Below are positions 40,350 through 50,992 of a DNA stretch of 64,000 bases, in pieces (within the stretch, counting starts at the first letter, position 1; each line of letters opens with the position of its first letter). The DNA lies in assembly GCA_029245795.1 (NCBI GenBank), contig JAQWOP010000021.1:32731-96730 (forward strand). Direction: 5' to 3'. The notes beneath the pieces are model-generated. The model did not search any database, was not told where the DNA came from, and was given only the letters and a program-made list of their open reading frames with translations. Source of the DNA: Hyphomicrobiales bacterium. GTDB lineage: Bacteria > Pseudomonadota > Alphaproteobacteria > Rhizobiales > TMED25. Position numbers and translations under genes: made by a program.

Positions 40350-41747
40350 ATGTTAGGTAAGTCAAACCATATGCATCCAATATTGCGAGATTTTCGTGAA
40401 ATTAAAAATATAAAACCACTAGTAATTGTTAGCTTAGGGCATGGTGCTACACATTGGGTTAATGGTATATTTTTAGTTTTATTGCCATTTATTGTTCAGG
40501 ATCTATCTCTGAGCTATACTACTGCAGGGACTATGGTTTCTATCTTTTTTATTGCAGCAGTAGCTATTACTATTATCAGCGGTCCGATTATTGATATTAC
40601 AAAAAAATATATTACTGCTCAATTTTTATGCTTATTATCTGGGTTTGTTGCTCTAATAATAATGGGTCAATCAACCTCAGTATATACGCTTGCAATTGCA
40701 GCGATATTCATAGGGATATGTGTAAGTGGTTGGCACACACCATCAATTCCATATTTATCTCAATTATATGAAAAAAATCGTGGTCTTGCTCTATCAATAC
40801 ATACAGTAGGCGCAAGCCTAGGTGATGGAATAGCACCACCAATAGCCGGTTTAATAATGCTATATGTAACATGGCAAGAAACTTCCATGATATTATCTAT
40901 CCCTATAATAATTATGGCTATCTATATTACAAGATCGTTACCAAATATAGAGAGAGACAATTCATCCGAGGACTTAATAAGAAATATTAACTATTTGAAA
41001 GAATTAAAAGTTCTTTGCACTAGCATAGATCCGATAAGGTTTGTTCCAATATCTGCCTTGGCAATGGTATCTCTAATGAGGCTACAAACCTCTTTTTTAT
41101 TAGCAATTGCTATGGCTATTCCAATAGCTCTCTTGATTGAATTTAGCTACCAATTATTAAAAAGGAATACCAAATATGTAGAAGGAGTAAGAGGTCTTAT
41201 TAGAAGCAAGGATATGCTGAGGTTATGTCTCTTAGCAGGATTATGGTCAATGACTCAAAATGGGGTAACAGTATTTTTGCCACTATATTTAGTTTTTGTA
41301 ATGGATGCCAGCCCGTCCCTAGTGGGCTTTGCACTATTTTCAATACAAGTTGGAGCAATATTTGGTGGTCCTATAGTTGGCACTTGGTCAGATCAGATTG
41401 GAAGAAGACCTATAGTAATATATGCTTTATTAATTGCTGCGTTTCTACTATTTTTACTACCCTTATTTGGTAATATATATCTTTTCATAATTATAGTTTC
41501 TCTGGCAGGTTGTGCTTTATATTCAATCCGTCCAGTTATTCACAGCTGGACAATGGATTTATCTGATAAAAATTCCTCAGGAAGTGCTGTAAGTATGCTT
41601 TTTACTGCACAGGCTGCGATGACTGGAACAGTTCCAATAATTGGAGGTTTGATTGCTGATAATTTTGGGTTAGAATTAGTTTTTATATTATTAACTATAA
41701 CAAGTCTATTGGCTCTGATTTTATCTCTATTGATGCCAAAAAAATAA
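40350..41747 (+). CDS. MFS transporter (paralogue A); ATG at 40371 possible alternative start
   Basis: VSLGHGATHWVNGIFLVLLPFIVQDLSLSYTTAGTMVSIFF; TM-rich; similar to 42542 ORF. Confidence 0.9.
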   Translation: MLGKSNHMHPILRDFREIKNIKPLVIVSLGHGATHWVNGIFLVLLPFIVQDLSLSYTTAGTMVSIFFIAAVAITIISGPIIDITKKYITAQFLCLLSGFVALIIMGQSTSVYTLAIAAIFIGICVSGWHTPSIPYLSQLYEKNRGLALSIHTVGASLGDGIAPPIAGLIMLYVTWQETSMILSIPIIIMAIYITRSLPNIERDNSSEDLIRNINYLKELKVLCTSIDPIRFVPISALAMVSLMRLQTSFLLAIAMAIPIALLIEFSYQLLKRNTKYVEGVRGLIRSKDMLRLCLLAGLWSMTQNGVTVFLPLYLVFVMDASPSLVGFALFSIQVGAIFGGPIVGTWSDQIGRRPIVIYALLIAAFLLFLLPLFGNIYLFIIIVSLAGCALYSIRPVIHSWTMDLSDKNSSGSAVSMLFTAQAAMTGTVPIIGGLIADNFGLELVFILLTITSLLALILSLLMPKK

Positions 41748-41762
41748 CTTTGGAGAATTTCT

Positions 41763-42533
41763 ATGTTAAATTCAACTAAATATAATCTAGCAAAAAATAA
41801 TTTAACCTTAGGTGTTGGGATTGTGCAATCTCGCGTTGTAGAGATTGCTCCTTTAATGAAAACAGCTGGATTTGATTGGCTGTTTCTTGATCTTGAACAT
41901 GGAGCAATGTCAACTGAGACATTATCACAAATCTCAGCTATGGCTCTAAAAACAGATATTACACCAATAGTTAGGATTCCTATTGGCGGTTATTCAATGA
42001 TATCAAGAATACTTGATAATGGATCAATGGGAATTGTATTGCCGCATGTGGAAAAACCAGAGGAAGCTGAAAGACTCGTTGATGTGGCTAAGTTTGCGCC
42101 GGAAGGCACACGAGGTGTTGGCGGAGGAATCGTTCAATACGATTATAAGAATGTAAATCTTACAGATGCTACAAATGAATTGAACGAACAAACACTTCTT
42201 GTCGCAATGGTAGAAACTCCAAATGCTATCGAAAATATTGATGAAATAGCATCAGTAAAAGGTATTGATGTAATTATGATCGGAACAAATGACCTTGCTA
42301 TGGCAAGTGGCTGTCCTCAGGACTTTGGCAATCCTATAATAGTAAAATCATATGAAAAGGTTGCTATGTCCTGTGAAAAGTATGGAAAATGGCTTGGATC
42401 AGGAGGTGTTAAAGATCCAGATATAGCAAAAAAATATATAAAAATGGGGGCAAATTTTTTTCTAGCAGGACAAGACATTGGTTTCCTGTTGTCCGCATCA
42501 AAAGATAGGATTGATTTGCTTAGAGAAAGCTAA
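41763..42533 (+). CDS. HpcH/HpaI-family class II aldolase
   Basis: FDWLFLDLEHGAMSTETL...PIVRIPIGGYSMISRILDNGSMGIVLPHVEKPEEAE...MVETPNAIENIDEIASVKGIDVIMIGTNDLAMASG. Confidence 0.93.
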   Translation: MLNSTKYNLAKNNLTLGVGIVQSRVVEIAPLMKTAGFDWLFLDLEHGAMSTETLSQISAMALKTDITPIVRIPIGGYSMISRILDNGSMGIVLPHVEKPEEAERLVDVAKFAPEGTRGVGGGIVQYDYKNVNLTDATNELNEQTLLVAMVETPNAIENIDEIASVKGIDVIMIGTNDLAMASGCPQDFGNPIIVKSYEKVAMSCEKYGKWLGSGGVKDPDIAKKYIKMGANFFLAGQDIGFLLSASKDRIDLLRES

Positions 42534-42541
42534 AAATTTAG

Positions 42542-43777
42542 ATGATGAATATAAAAAATATATTGAAAACCCAGATTCCATCGATTTTAGTTTCTATGGG
42601 CCATGGAGGAACGCACTGGGTTAATGCTTCCATATATATTCTGCTTCCATATATTACAATTGATTTAGGGCTGTCATATACACAAGCTGGATTGGTAATG
42701 ACAGTTTTCCATTTATCTACATTTGCTGCAAATGCTATAAGTGGTCCTCTTGTTGATATTGCTGGTAATGGCAAATATACTAGTTTTCAGGCTTATTCAT
42801 TAGCAATTGGGGGTATGGCGATGCTAATTATGAGCTTATCAAGTACGATTTACGTACTATTCCTAAGTGTAGCATTGATTGGTATTTCTATCAGTTTGTG
42901 GCATCCAGCTGCATTGACATATCTATCACTTGAATATCCTGGAAGTCGAGGTTTCGTATTATCTGTACACAGTATCGGTGCTAGTATTGGTGACGCTCTA
43001 TCTCCTCTACTCGCTGCTTTTTTATTGACTTATGTGACAATAAATAACACAAATTTATCTTGGAATATGACATCGGCTATATTATCTATCCCATTATTTG
43101 TAATGATGTTTCTGATACTGTTTTATCTCAAAGATAAGATAAAACCTGAGGTAAAGTTAGAGGGAACAAAATCTAAACAAGAAAACTATTTCAATAATCT
43201 AAAATTATTATTGAAGAATGCTCAACTGATTCCACTTTTCTTAGTCGCAGGAGTTAGGACTGTAACCCAAAATGGTATTTTAGTATTTATGCCACTTTAT
43301 CTTGTTGCTAATCAGGGTGTTAGTGCAGCAGCAACTATAGGTGCATCGCTCTTTACAATGCAAATAGGAGGGTTATTTTCAGGTCCTATAGCTGGTTATT
43401 TATCAGATAAACACGGAAGAAAAATAATTGCAGTAGTTGCTTTGTTAATATCATCCCTTCTTGCGCCTCTATATATCATTATAGAGAGCAATTTAATGAT
43501 TATTATATTATCTGGTGCTATTGGTTTTGCAATTTATGCAGGGAGACCAGTAGTTCAAGGTTGGGCATTAGATATAGCTCCTGAAAAAACATCAGGTAGT
43601 GTTATCGGACTATTATTTATGGTCCAAGTTGGTTCAGCTGCAATATTTGCAATTATTGCAGGAATTATTGCAGATATCTATGGTCTTGAGGTTATATTCA
43701 TAATATTATCGTTTATTTGTCTTCTGACTCTTGCCATAGCATCTCTAGTTAAATATCCAAAACCAACTTTAGAATAG
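42542..43777 (+). CDS. MFS transporter (paralogue B)
   Basis: VSMGHGGTHWVNASIYILLPYITIDLGLSYTQAGLVMTVFH; clear paralogue of 40350-41747. Confidence 0.9.
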   Translation: MMNIKNILKTQIPSILVSMGHGGTHWVNASIYILLPYITIDLGLSYTQAGLVMTVFHLSTFAANAISGPLVDIAGNGKYTSFQAYSLAIGGMAMLIMSLSSTIYVLFLSVALIGISISLWHPAALTYLSLEYPGSRGFVLSVHSIGASIGDALSPLLAAFLLTYVTINNTNLSWNMTSAILSIPLFVMMFLILFYLKDKIKPEVKLEGTKSKQENYFNNLKLLLKNAQLIPLFLVAGVRTVTQNGILVFMPLYLVANQGVSAAATIGASLFTMQIGGLFSGPIAGYLSDKHGRKIIAVVALLISSLLAPLYIIIESNLMIIILSGAIGFAIYAGRPVVQGWALDIAPEKTSGSVIGLLFMVQVGSAAIFAIIAGIIADIYGLEVIFIILSFICLLTLAIASLVKYPKPTLE

Positions 43778-43788
43778 ATTAATTTAAT

Positions 43789-44205
43789 TTAGGCAGCACG
43801 AGTATCTAGATCTACAATTTCTATTTTATATCCATCTGGGTCTTCAATAAAAGCAATATGAGTAGTTCCATGTTTTACTGGTCCAGGTTTGCGGGGAATA
43901 TTAACACCATTTTGCTCTAGTTTTTCACATATTTCATATATACCTCTAACACCTAACGCAATATGACCGTAAGCTGTGCCATGGTCGTAATCTTCGTCTT
44001 GATCCCAATTATAAGTTAGTTCAAGTACCGCATGTGTATCTTCTGGACCATAACCAACAAAGACATTTGTATATTTTGCTTCTGGCACTTCTCTTTTCCT
44101 CAGCAAATCCATTCCTAGAAGACGGGTATAAAAATCTATTGATTTTTCAAGATCCTTAACTCGGACCATGGTGTGTAGAATTTGAAATTTAGTATTTTCT
44201 GTCAT
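43789..44205 (-). CDS. gloA: Lactoylglutathione lyase (glyoxalase I)
   Basis: [46 protein letters not shown]...[22 protein letters not shown]. Confidence 0.92.
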   Translation of the reverse strand: MTENTKFQILHTMVRVKDLEKSIDFYTRLLGMDLLRKREVPEAKYTNVFVGYGPEDTHAVLELTYNWDQDEDYDHGTAYGHIALGVRGIYEICEKLEQNGVNIPRKPGPVKHGTTHIAFIEDPDGYKIEIVDLDTRAA

Positions 44206-44316
44206 ATAAAAATTTCTCCTTATTTTTTAAAATTATTTTGATATCTTACAATTAATATATTAGCATTCATACTTTAATGATTTTTATTTATCAAGACCAT
44301 TTAATAGGAGACAGAA

Positions 44317-45048
44317 ATGGATAATGCAATTTGGGCTATATGGTATGATTTGAAGAAAGAACAGGAAGAGGATTATTTAGAATGGATGCATGGAACTTAC
44401 CTTCCCAAAATTCAATCTGAAACTGGATGTTTATGGGTAGCTCATTATAAAGCTGGTGCTAAAGAAGGAAGTGGTATGAAATCCATAAGAGACAAATTAC
44501 CAAGGGCATCTGAAGATATAGGTCAAGGATCGCAATATATTCAGCTAGTTGGAAGCGCATCTATTGCTACACTAACGGGAGCTAATAAATTCATAAATGA
44601 CTTAGATATAATAAATCAATTTGAACTAGATAAACGTTTAGGTAAGCGTGAATGCATATTTCAGGTTGTATCAAGAGTAGATGGTCCTGAAACAAAGAAA
44701 AAAATTCCTGCAACCACTCCGGGTCCAGTTATTCAAATGGGTAGTTTTAGAACGAAAACAATAGAGGATGAATTTGATGTTTGTTCATGGTACTCACAGC
44801 ATAGATTACCCGCAATAGCTCGTTTATCTGGGTGTATAACTGCAAGAACTATGCTAAGTGCGGCTGGTTGGGCAAAATTTTCTGTTCTTTATGAATTTAC
44901 ATCTTTAGAAGATAGACAGAAGAATTTTGAAGAAAAGCATGAGGCACTTGGTTTAACGGATGATAAATGGACACATAGGATACACAACTATACTGTCCAC
45001 GCTCCCGGTTCACCTTCTGTTGCAGAGAGAATCTGGCCAAAAGTATAA
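44317..45048 (+). CDS. Hypothetical protein, two tandem EthD-like (dimeric alpha/beta barrel) repeats inferred
   Basis: N half EDYLEWMHGTYLPKIQSETGC aligns by eye with C half EFDVCSWYSQHRLPAIARLSGC. Confidence 0.7.
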   Translation: MDNAIWAIWYDLKKEQEEDYLEWMHGTYLPKIQSETGCLWVAHYKAGAKEGSGMKSIRDKLPRASEDIGQGSQYIQLVGSASIATLTGANKFINDLDIINQFELDKRLGKRECIFQVVSRVDGPETKKKIPATTPGPVIQMGSFRTKTIEDEFDVCSWYSQHRLPAIARLSGCITARTMLSAAGWAKFSVLYEFTSLEDRQKNFEEKHEALGLTDDKWTHRIHNYTVHAPGSPSVAERIWPKV

Positions 45049-45065
45049 TTAATGGGATTAATAAG

Positions 45066-46766
45066 TTGTTTGATTATATAATAGTAGGTGGTGGTTCTGC
45101 AGGTTCAGTCCTTGCCAATAGATTATCGGCAAAATCTAAAAATAATGTTTTATTATGTGAAGCAGGCCCGGATACTCCTCCAGGGAGAGTTCCAAACGAA
45201 ATACTAGATACTTATCCCGGTTATGCTTATCTCGATTCAAGATTTCATTGGACAGATCTAAAAGTTACAACGGAAGTTAAGTCACATAATATGAGGAATG
45301 AATCATCGGCTCCACTTCGTAAATATGAACAAGCACGAGTACTTGGGGGAGGTTCATCAATTAATGGACTGGTTGCGAATAGGGGTGCACCAAATGACTA
45401 TTCTATGTGGGAAGACAGAGGTGCTAAAGGATGGAATTGGGATCAAGTTCTACCATATTTTAAGAAAGTAGAGCGGGATAATGATTTTCAAGGGCCACTT
45501 CATGGCACTTCAGGGAATATACCTGTAAGTAGGATTTTTCCAGATATATGGAATGGACACGCAAAAGCATCTGCAGCGGCTTTTGAGGAGGAAGGCTTTA
45601 AATATCTCGAAGATCAAAATGGCAAATTTGAAGATGGTTATTTTCCTGTAACGGGTTCATTCATCTACGAAAGAAGAGTATCAGCTGCAATGGGATATTT
45701 AACTCCTACAATAAGAAATAGAAAGAATCTAACAATTCTAACAGATGCATTTGTAAATGAATTGATATTTGAAGGGAAAAAATGTGTAGGAATAAAAGTT
45801 AAATTTGCTGGTGAGGAAAAGAAGTTCCTTGGAAAGGAAATTATTTTAAGTTCTGGCGCTATTCATTCTCCGGCACATTTAATGAGATCAGGAATTGGTC
45901 CAGCAATGCATTTAAAAGAAAAAGGAATTAATATTCTTCATAATTTAGATGGTGTAGGTCAAAGACTTATGGACCATCCATCAATTAACATTGCTTCTTT
46001 TATCAAGCCGGAAGCTAGAGTCAATGACTATACAAGAAGACATTTGATGTTAGGATTGAGGTATTCGTCAAATCTAGATCAAATACCACAAGGTGATATG
46101 TACGTTGCAGTATGCTCAAAAACTGCCTGGCATAGTATTGGAGATCAGCTGGCAGCATTTATTTTATTTGTGAATAGAACATACTCTGAATCTGGTCAAG
46201 TTATTCTTGACTCAGGGAATCCATATGATGAGCCAATTGTTGAATTCAATCTTTTATCTGATGATCGAGACCTTCAGAGGCTAATGGATGGATTTCGTAA
46301 GATGGTCCTAATCCAGCAATCAAATAAATTCAAGAAGATTTCAAAAGAAGTATTTGCTGCAGTTTATGGTGATAAAGTTAGGCAAGTAGGTAAAGTGAAT
46401 TTTAGAAATAAGTTAATGACAAATATATTTTCAAAATTATTGGATGGTCCTGATGTACTTAGAAAGTATCTATTAGATAAATTTGTTGTTGAAGCTCCAG
46501 AATTATCTATCCTCATGAAAGATGATGATGTTTTATCGGAATTCATAAAAAAATCTACCGTTGGAGTCTGGCACGCCTCATGCACATGTAGGATGGGAGA
46601 TGTTAATGATAGGATGTCAGTAACAGATAATCAAGGAAGAGTTCATGGCATTGAGGGATTGAGGGTTGTGGATGCCTCAATATTTCCAATTGTACCATGT
46701 GCAAACTTAAATTTTCCAACTCTAATGACCGCTGAAAAGATTGCAGACTATATCTTGAACGAATAA
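45066..46766 (+). CDS. GMC-family FAD oxidoreductase (choline dehydrogenase-like; TTG start)
   Basis: FDYIIVGGGSAGSVLANRLS...EQARVLGGGSSINGLVANRGAPNDY...WHASCTCRMG...VVDASIFPIVPCANLNFPTLMTAEKIAD. Confidence 0.95.
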   Translation: MFDYIIVGGGSAGSVLANRLSAKSKNNVLLCEAGPDTPPGRVPNEILDTYPGYAYLDSRFHWTDLKVTTEVKSHNMRNESSAPLRKYEQARVLGGGSSINGLVANRGAPNDYSMWEDRGAKGWNWDQVLPYFKKVERDNDFQGPLHGTSGNIPVSRIFPDIWNGHAKASAAAFEEEGFKYLEDQNGKFEDGYFPVTGSFIYERRVSAAMGYLTPTIRNRKNLTILTDAFVNELIFEGKKCVGIKVKFAGEEKKFLGKEIILSSGAIHSPAHLMRSGIGPAMHLKEKGINILHNLDGVGQRLMDHPSINIASFIKPEARVNDYTRRHLMLGLRYSSNLDQIPQGDMYVAVCSKTAWHSIGDQLAAFILFVNRTYSESGQVILDSGNPYDEPIVEFNLLSDDRDLQRLMDGFRKMVLIQQSNKFKKISKEVFAAVYGDKVRQVGKVNFRNKLMTNIFSKLLDGPDVLRKYLLDKFVVEAPELSILMKDDDVLSEFIKKSTVGVWHASCTCRMGDVNDRMSVTDNQGRVHGIEGLRVVDASIFPIVPCANLNFPTLMTAEKIADYILNE

Positions 46767-47903
46767 TTAAGCACGATTAAGCTTCTCCGCGAGCCATTCG
46801 AAAGATGCTTCAGCCCAATGGCTCTGATACTTGAATGCACAGTGTCCAGCATCTGCATATATTCTAGCTTCTCTTCCATATGCAGGACCATTTTCTAGCA
46901 TGAAGTAAATATTACCTATTGGCGCAAGGTGATCTTTTTTTCCGTTTATCATTAGCATAGGTTGATTAATATTATCTAATATACCAAGGTTTTTTAGGGA
47001 CCATTTCTCAAATAGCATTTTTTCTTTTTCAACTGTCCATGGTGGAAATGATGGAGGATCTCCAATTTTACCAAATACATGCTTAGCTCTTTCATTTCTT
47101 GCTTTAACAAAATCTTCAAGTTCTTTTTCTGTCATTTCATAGCCAAATGGGTGGCCAGCATTAGCAACAATTGCTTTGACCATATTTGGATATGAACCAG
47201 CGAGTTGAACCACGGAGTATCCTCCACGACTAATTCCAAATGCTCCTATTTTATTATTATTAACTTCAGGCCTATTAGCAAGATAATCAATTGCTGCCAT
47301 CCATGCTTTTACTGACTCAGGCTCCCATGGAAATGGGTTCTCGCCAGTACCGGGACCATCCATTACTAAAGATGCTAATCCATTATCTATTGCATGCTGA
47401 GATGCCCATCCTCTATCTTCTTTGAACATATCGGCACCACACATTATTAAGACTGCCGGCACACCTTTCTTTTTTGGTGGACACCTATAGTGACATAGGA
47501 TTTTTTTTCCAGAGCAATCTACTTCAACAATCTCTACTTTTGGATCAAGAATCTCACAAGCTTTCCTATATACTCTTGCACATTCTTCACTAACTTTTTT
47601 TTTATTTGGGGTAATTTCTCCTGGATATCTAGCGATAGACAGGTAAGTTTTCGAAATCATATATTCTGAGTAAGCTTCCTTTTGATTCCCATTCTTTAAC
47701 AACAAATCACCATGTTTTTCATGTTTTGTAGCAATTTCTTGCCATATAGGTATCCATATTTCTTCAGTAGTCGTAGTAATTTTTTTGACAGTAGTAATTA
47801 AATCTTCAAGATCAGGTAGCATAGGTATCCACCTTCGATAGAAACCACCATGTTCAACTATATAGGGATTTTCACCGGCGCTAAATTTAATTTTATCTTC
47901 CAT
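46767..47903 (-). CDS. Alpha/beta hydrolase (2,6-dihydroxypseudooxynicotine hydrolase/FrsA-like)
   Basis: GISRGGYS nucleophile elbow; KKDHLAPIGN and DAGHCAF acid/His regions; long helical N-terminal part. Confidence 0.85.
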   Translation of the reverse strand: MEDKIKFSAGENPYIVEHGGFYRRWIPMLPDLEDLITTVKKITTTTEEIWIPIWQEIATKHEKHGDLLLKNGNQKEAYSEYMISKTYLSIARYPGEITPNKKKVSEECARVYRKACEILDPKVEIVEVDCSGKKILCHYRCPPKKKGVPAVLIMCGADMFKEDRGWASQHAIDNGLASLVMDGPGTGENPFPWEPESVKAWMAAIDYLANRPEVNNNKIGAFGISRGGYSVVQLAGSYPNMVKAIVANAGHPFGYEMTEKELEDFVKARNERAKHVFGKIGDPPSFPPWTVEKEKMLFEKWSLKNLGILDNINQPMLMINGKKDHLAPIGNIYFMLENGPAYGREARIYADAGHCAFKYQSHWAEASFEWLAEKLNRA

Positions 47904-48002
47904 TTACAAAGCTCCTTAGATATATATATAATATATATTCAATCGAATTATAAATAAATGATCAATATCATTCATTAATTATTTTCTTGGGGTAAGAAAA
48001 AT

Positions 48003-48998
48003 ATGAGAGCTGCGGTAATTGGACTTGGTTGGTGGGGTAAGCAGATTATTAAATGTTTACATGATAGCCAAAAGATAACTATTACGCATGCATATGATCC
48101 TAAGGTCGATAAAAATGACTCAATATTTTCTGATTTTTCTGTTAGTTCTGAAAATGACTTTGATGGTATAATTGATAACCCAGAAATAGATGCAGTTATT
48201 CTTGCAACTCCAAACCAATTTCATGAATCACAAGTGATATCTGCTGCTAATAAAGGCAAACAAGTTTTTTGTGAAAAACCTGTTGCATTAAAGTATGAAA
48301 GTGTAAAAAAAATGGCCCAAGCTTGTCGGGATAATAACATTATATTAGGCGTCGGCCATGAAAGAAGATGGGAACCTGCGATGGTGCGTCTAAAAAATAT
48401 GTTAGATAATAATGAATTAGGGAAAATTCTTCACATGGAAACAAATTTTAGCCATGATATTTTTATGAAATTAGACAAAGATAGTTGGAGATTAAATCCC
48501 AAATCTGCTCCAGCAGGTGGCATGACCGCTTTAGGTATTCATTTAACAGATTTTTTTGTTTCATTTCTTGGTTCAGCAGAGAGGATTTATGCAAAAACAG
48601 GATCTATTGCTTTGGAACATCCCCAAAAGGATACTCTTTCAGTTAATATAAAATTTAAAAACAATATTACAGCTTCCTTGGCTGTAATGATATCAACGCC
48701 CTTTTATGGAAGGTTTAATGTATTTGGAGAAAAAGGTTGGGTAGAAATAAGAGAAATTTCTAATGTAGATTATGATGATCCAGCAGAATTTATTTATTGT
48801 GATAAAGATGGAAAAAGGTTTGTAGAGCAATATGATGTTGTAAATACCGTTAAGATGAATTTTGAGGAGTGGGCAGACGCTATTTCAGGAAAATCTGATT
48901 ACAGAATAAAGATTGAAGAAGTCATATCAAATGTCCAAATACTAGAGTCAATTATTAAGGCATCGGCTTTAGATCAGGTAATAGAAATAAACGAATAG
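48003..48998 (+). CDS. Gfo/Idh/MocA-family oxidoreductase
   Basis: AAVIGLGWWGKQIIKCL...VILATPNQFHESQVISAANKGKQVFCEKPVALKYE. Confidence 0.93.
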   Translation: MRAAVIGLGWWGKQIIKCLHDSQKITITHAYDPKVDKNDSIFSDFSVSSENDFDGIIDNPEIDAVILATPNQFHESQVISAANKGKQVFCEKPVALKYESVKKMAQACRDNNIILGVGHERRWEPAMVRLKNMLDNNELGKILHMETNFSHDIFMKLDKDSWRLNPKSAPAGGMTALGIHLTDFFVSFLGSAERIYAKTGSIALEHPQKDTLSVNIKFKNNITASLAVMISTPFYGRFNVFGEKGWVEIREISNVDYDDPAEFIYCDKDGKRFVEQYDVVNTVKMNFEEWADAISGKSDYRIKIEEVISNVQILESIIKASALDQVIEINE

Positions 48999-49007
48999 GC
49001 AAAATAT

Positions 49008-50009
49008 ATGCCAACTAATAATTTCATAAATAAAAATTTATCAGACGAGGATATTAAGAGATTGCATCGTAAGATGCTTTTAATAAGAAAATGTGAAGAA
49101 CATTTAGGTGAGGCAACAAAAAACGGTGCCTTTCCTGGGGCCGTACATTTATATATTGGTCAGGAAGCAATTGCTGTACCGCTATGTGATCAACTTGAAG
49201 ATACTGATTGGATATCTAGTACCCATAGAGGACATGGGCATTTCATCGCAAAAGGTGGTGATATAAAACAAATGATGGCAGAAATCTATGGTAAATCAAC
49301 AGGTGTATGTGGTGGTAAAGGTGGATCAATGCATGTTGCTGATTTTAAAAAAGGTATAATTGGAGCTAATGGCGTTGTGGCGGGGGGTATGGGACTAGCT
49401 GTTGGTGCGGCATTAGCTGCTAAAATGGATAAAAAAGGTGCAGTCTCTGTGATCTTTTTTGGTGATGGCGCTGCAAATCAAGGTGTCTTAATGGAAGCAC
49501 TTAATATATCTTCTTTATGGAATTTACCTATGATATTTGTGTGTGAGAATAATCAATATTCAGAATTTACACATACCTCAGAAGTAACATCTGGTAAAAT
49601 ATCAGATCGTGCTCGCCCATTTAACATTCCAACTCATGATATTGATGGGAATAATGTAATAGATATGTGGCAAGCATCTTCACATGCAGTTCGGAGAGGT
49701 AGAAATAATGAAGGTCCAACTTTTATTGAAGCCCATACATATAGACAAAGGGGGCATGTGGAATTTGAATATACATTCTTATCAAGGTCTTATAGAGATC
49801 AATCAGAAGTAGATCTATGGAAGAGAGATGATAAAGATCCACTATTAAGATTTGAAAAATACCTTTTGGAACAAAGTCTATATATAAAAAATGATATAGA
49901 AAGGATGCATAAAGAAATACAAGATGAAGTGGATGAGGCAGTTAGTTTTGCATTGAATAGTAGTGAACCTGATCCAGAGACAGCAATACTTCATATGATT
50001 GAGGAATGA
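49008..50009 (+). CDS. TPP-dependent 2-oxoacid/acetoin dehydrogenase E1 alpha subunit
   Basis: GGKGGSMHVADFKKGIIGANGVVAGGMGLAVGAALAAK...FFGDGAANQGVLMEALNIS. Confidence 0.94.
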   Translation: MPTNNFINKNLSDEDIKRLHRKMLLIRKCEEHLGEATKNGAFPGAVHLYIGQEAIAVPLCDQLEDTDWISSTHRGHGHFIAKGGDIKQMMAEIYGKSTGVCGGKGGSMHVADFKKGIIGANGVVAGGMGLAVGAALAAKMDKKGAVSVIFFGDGAANQGVLMEALNISSLWNLPMIFVCENNQYSEFTHTSEVTSGKISDRARPFNIPTHDIDGNNVIDMWQASSHAVRRGRNNEGPTFIEAHTYRQRGHVEFEYTFLSRSYRDQSEVDLWKRDDKDPLLRFEKYLLEQSLYIKNDIERMHKEIQDEVDEAVSFALNSSEPDPETAILHMIEE

Positions 50010-50013
50010 TTTA

Positions 50014-50991
50014 ATGGCTAAGAAAAGAATGATGCCTGCAATTAATATGGCACTAGAGGAAGAAATGAGTAGAAATAGTAAAGTTATTCTCTACGGAGAA
50101 GATGCTGGTATCTCATTGCTTGGACAAACAACTGGATTGCAAGAAAAATTTGGTAAAGATAGAGTTAGAGATACCCCGATTTGCGAAAATATTATGACGG
50201 GTATGGCAGTTGGTGCCGCAGCAGCAGGATATAGACCAATCTGTCATCTTTTATATGGGAACTTTATTTATACAGGTTTTGATTCAATAGCAAACCAGGC
50301 TGCTAAATTAAAATATATGACAGGAGGTCAAGTAAAGTTACCAATTGTATATATGGCTGTTATTGGAGGTGGAAGATCAGCTTCAGCGCAACATTCAGAT
50401 ATCCCATACCCAGCTCTCATGAATTTAGGGGGGATAAAGATTGTAGTACCTTCAAATTCGAGGACAGCTAAAGGTTTATTAAAATCTGCAATAAGAGATG
50501 AAAATCCAGTTTTTTATTTAACTGCAGCGAGTGGAGGAAAACCAGAAGAAGTTCCAGATGATGAAGATTTTCTTTTACCAATTGGCAAAGCGGAATGCAT
50601 AAGGGAAGGAAGTGATGTTACTATAATATCCATAGGTTCTATGACGATAAAAGCAATCCAGGCATCTCAGGAGCTTGAAAATAATGGTATTAGTGTTGAT
50701 CTTATTGATTTATTGTCGTTACTACCAATTGATGAAGAAACTATTATAAATTCAGTAATTAAGACTGGCAAAGTTGTCATTGTAGATGAGGCAAGGGATG
50801 TTTGCAGCGCAGCTAGCCACATTGCTGCAATAATATCAGATAAAGCGTTTGAATATCTTAGAGCTCCAATTAAAAGAATCACTGTACAGGATGTTGCTAT
50901 ACCTTACGCTCCAATATTAGAAAATTCAGTCATACCAGATGTCAAAGATATTATAAATACAGTAAACTTACTCATCAGTAGCAGGAGTTAA
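50014..50991 (+). CDS. TPP-dependent 2-oxoacid/acetoin dehydrogenase E1 beta subunit (ORF track start 49999; ATG at 50014 preferred)
   Basis: INMALEEEMSRNSKVILYGEDAGISLLGQTTGLQEKFGKDRVRDTPICEN...HSDIPYPALMNLGGIKIVVPSN. Confidence 0.94.
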   Translation: MAKKRMMPAINMALEEEMSRNSKVILYGEDAGISLLGQTTGLQEKFGKDRVRDTPICENIMTGMAVGAAAAGYRPICHLLYGNFIYTGFDSIANQAAKLKYMTGGQVKLPIVYMAVIGGGRSASAQHSDIPYPALMNLGGIKIVVPSNSRTAKGLLKSAIRDENPVFYLTAASGGKPEEVPDDEDFLLPIGKAECIREGSDVTIISIGSMTIKAIQASQELENNGISVDLIDLLSLLPIDEETIINSVIKTGKVVIVDEARDVCSAASHIAAIISDKAFEYLRAPIKRITVQDVAIPYAPILENSVIPDVKDIINTVNLLISSRS

Positions 50992-50992
50992 A

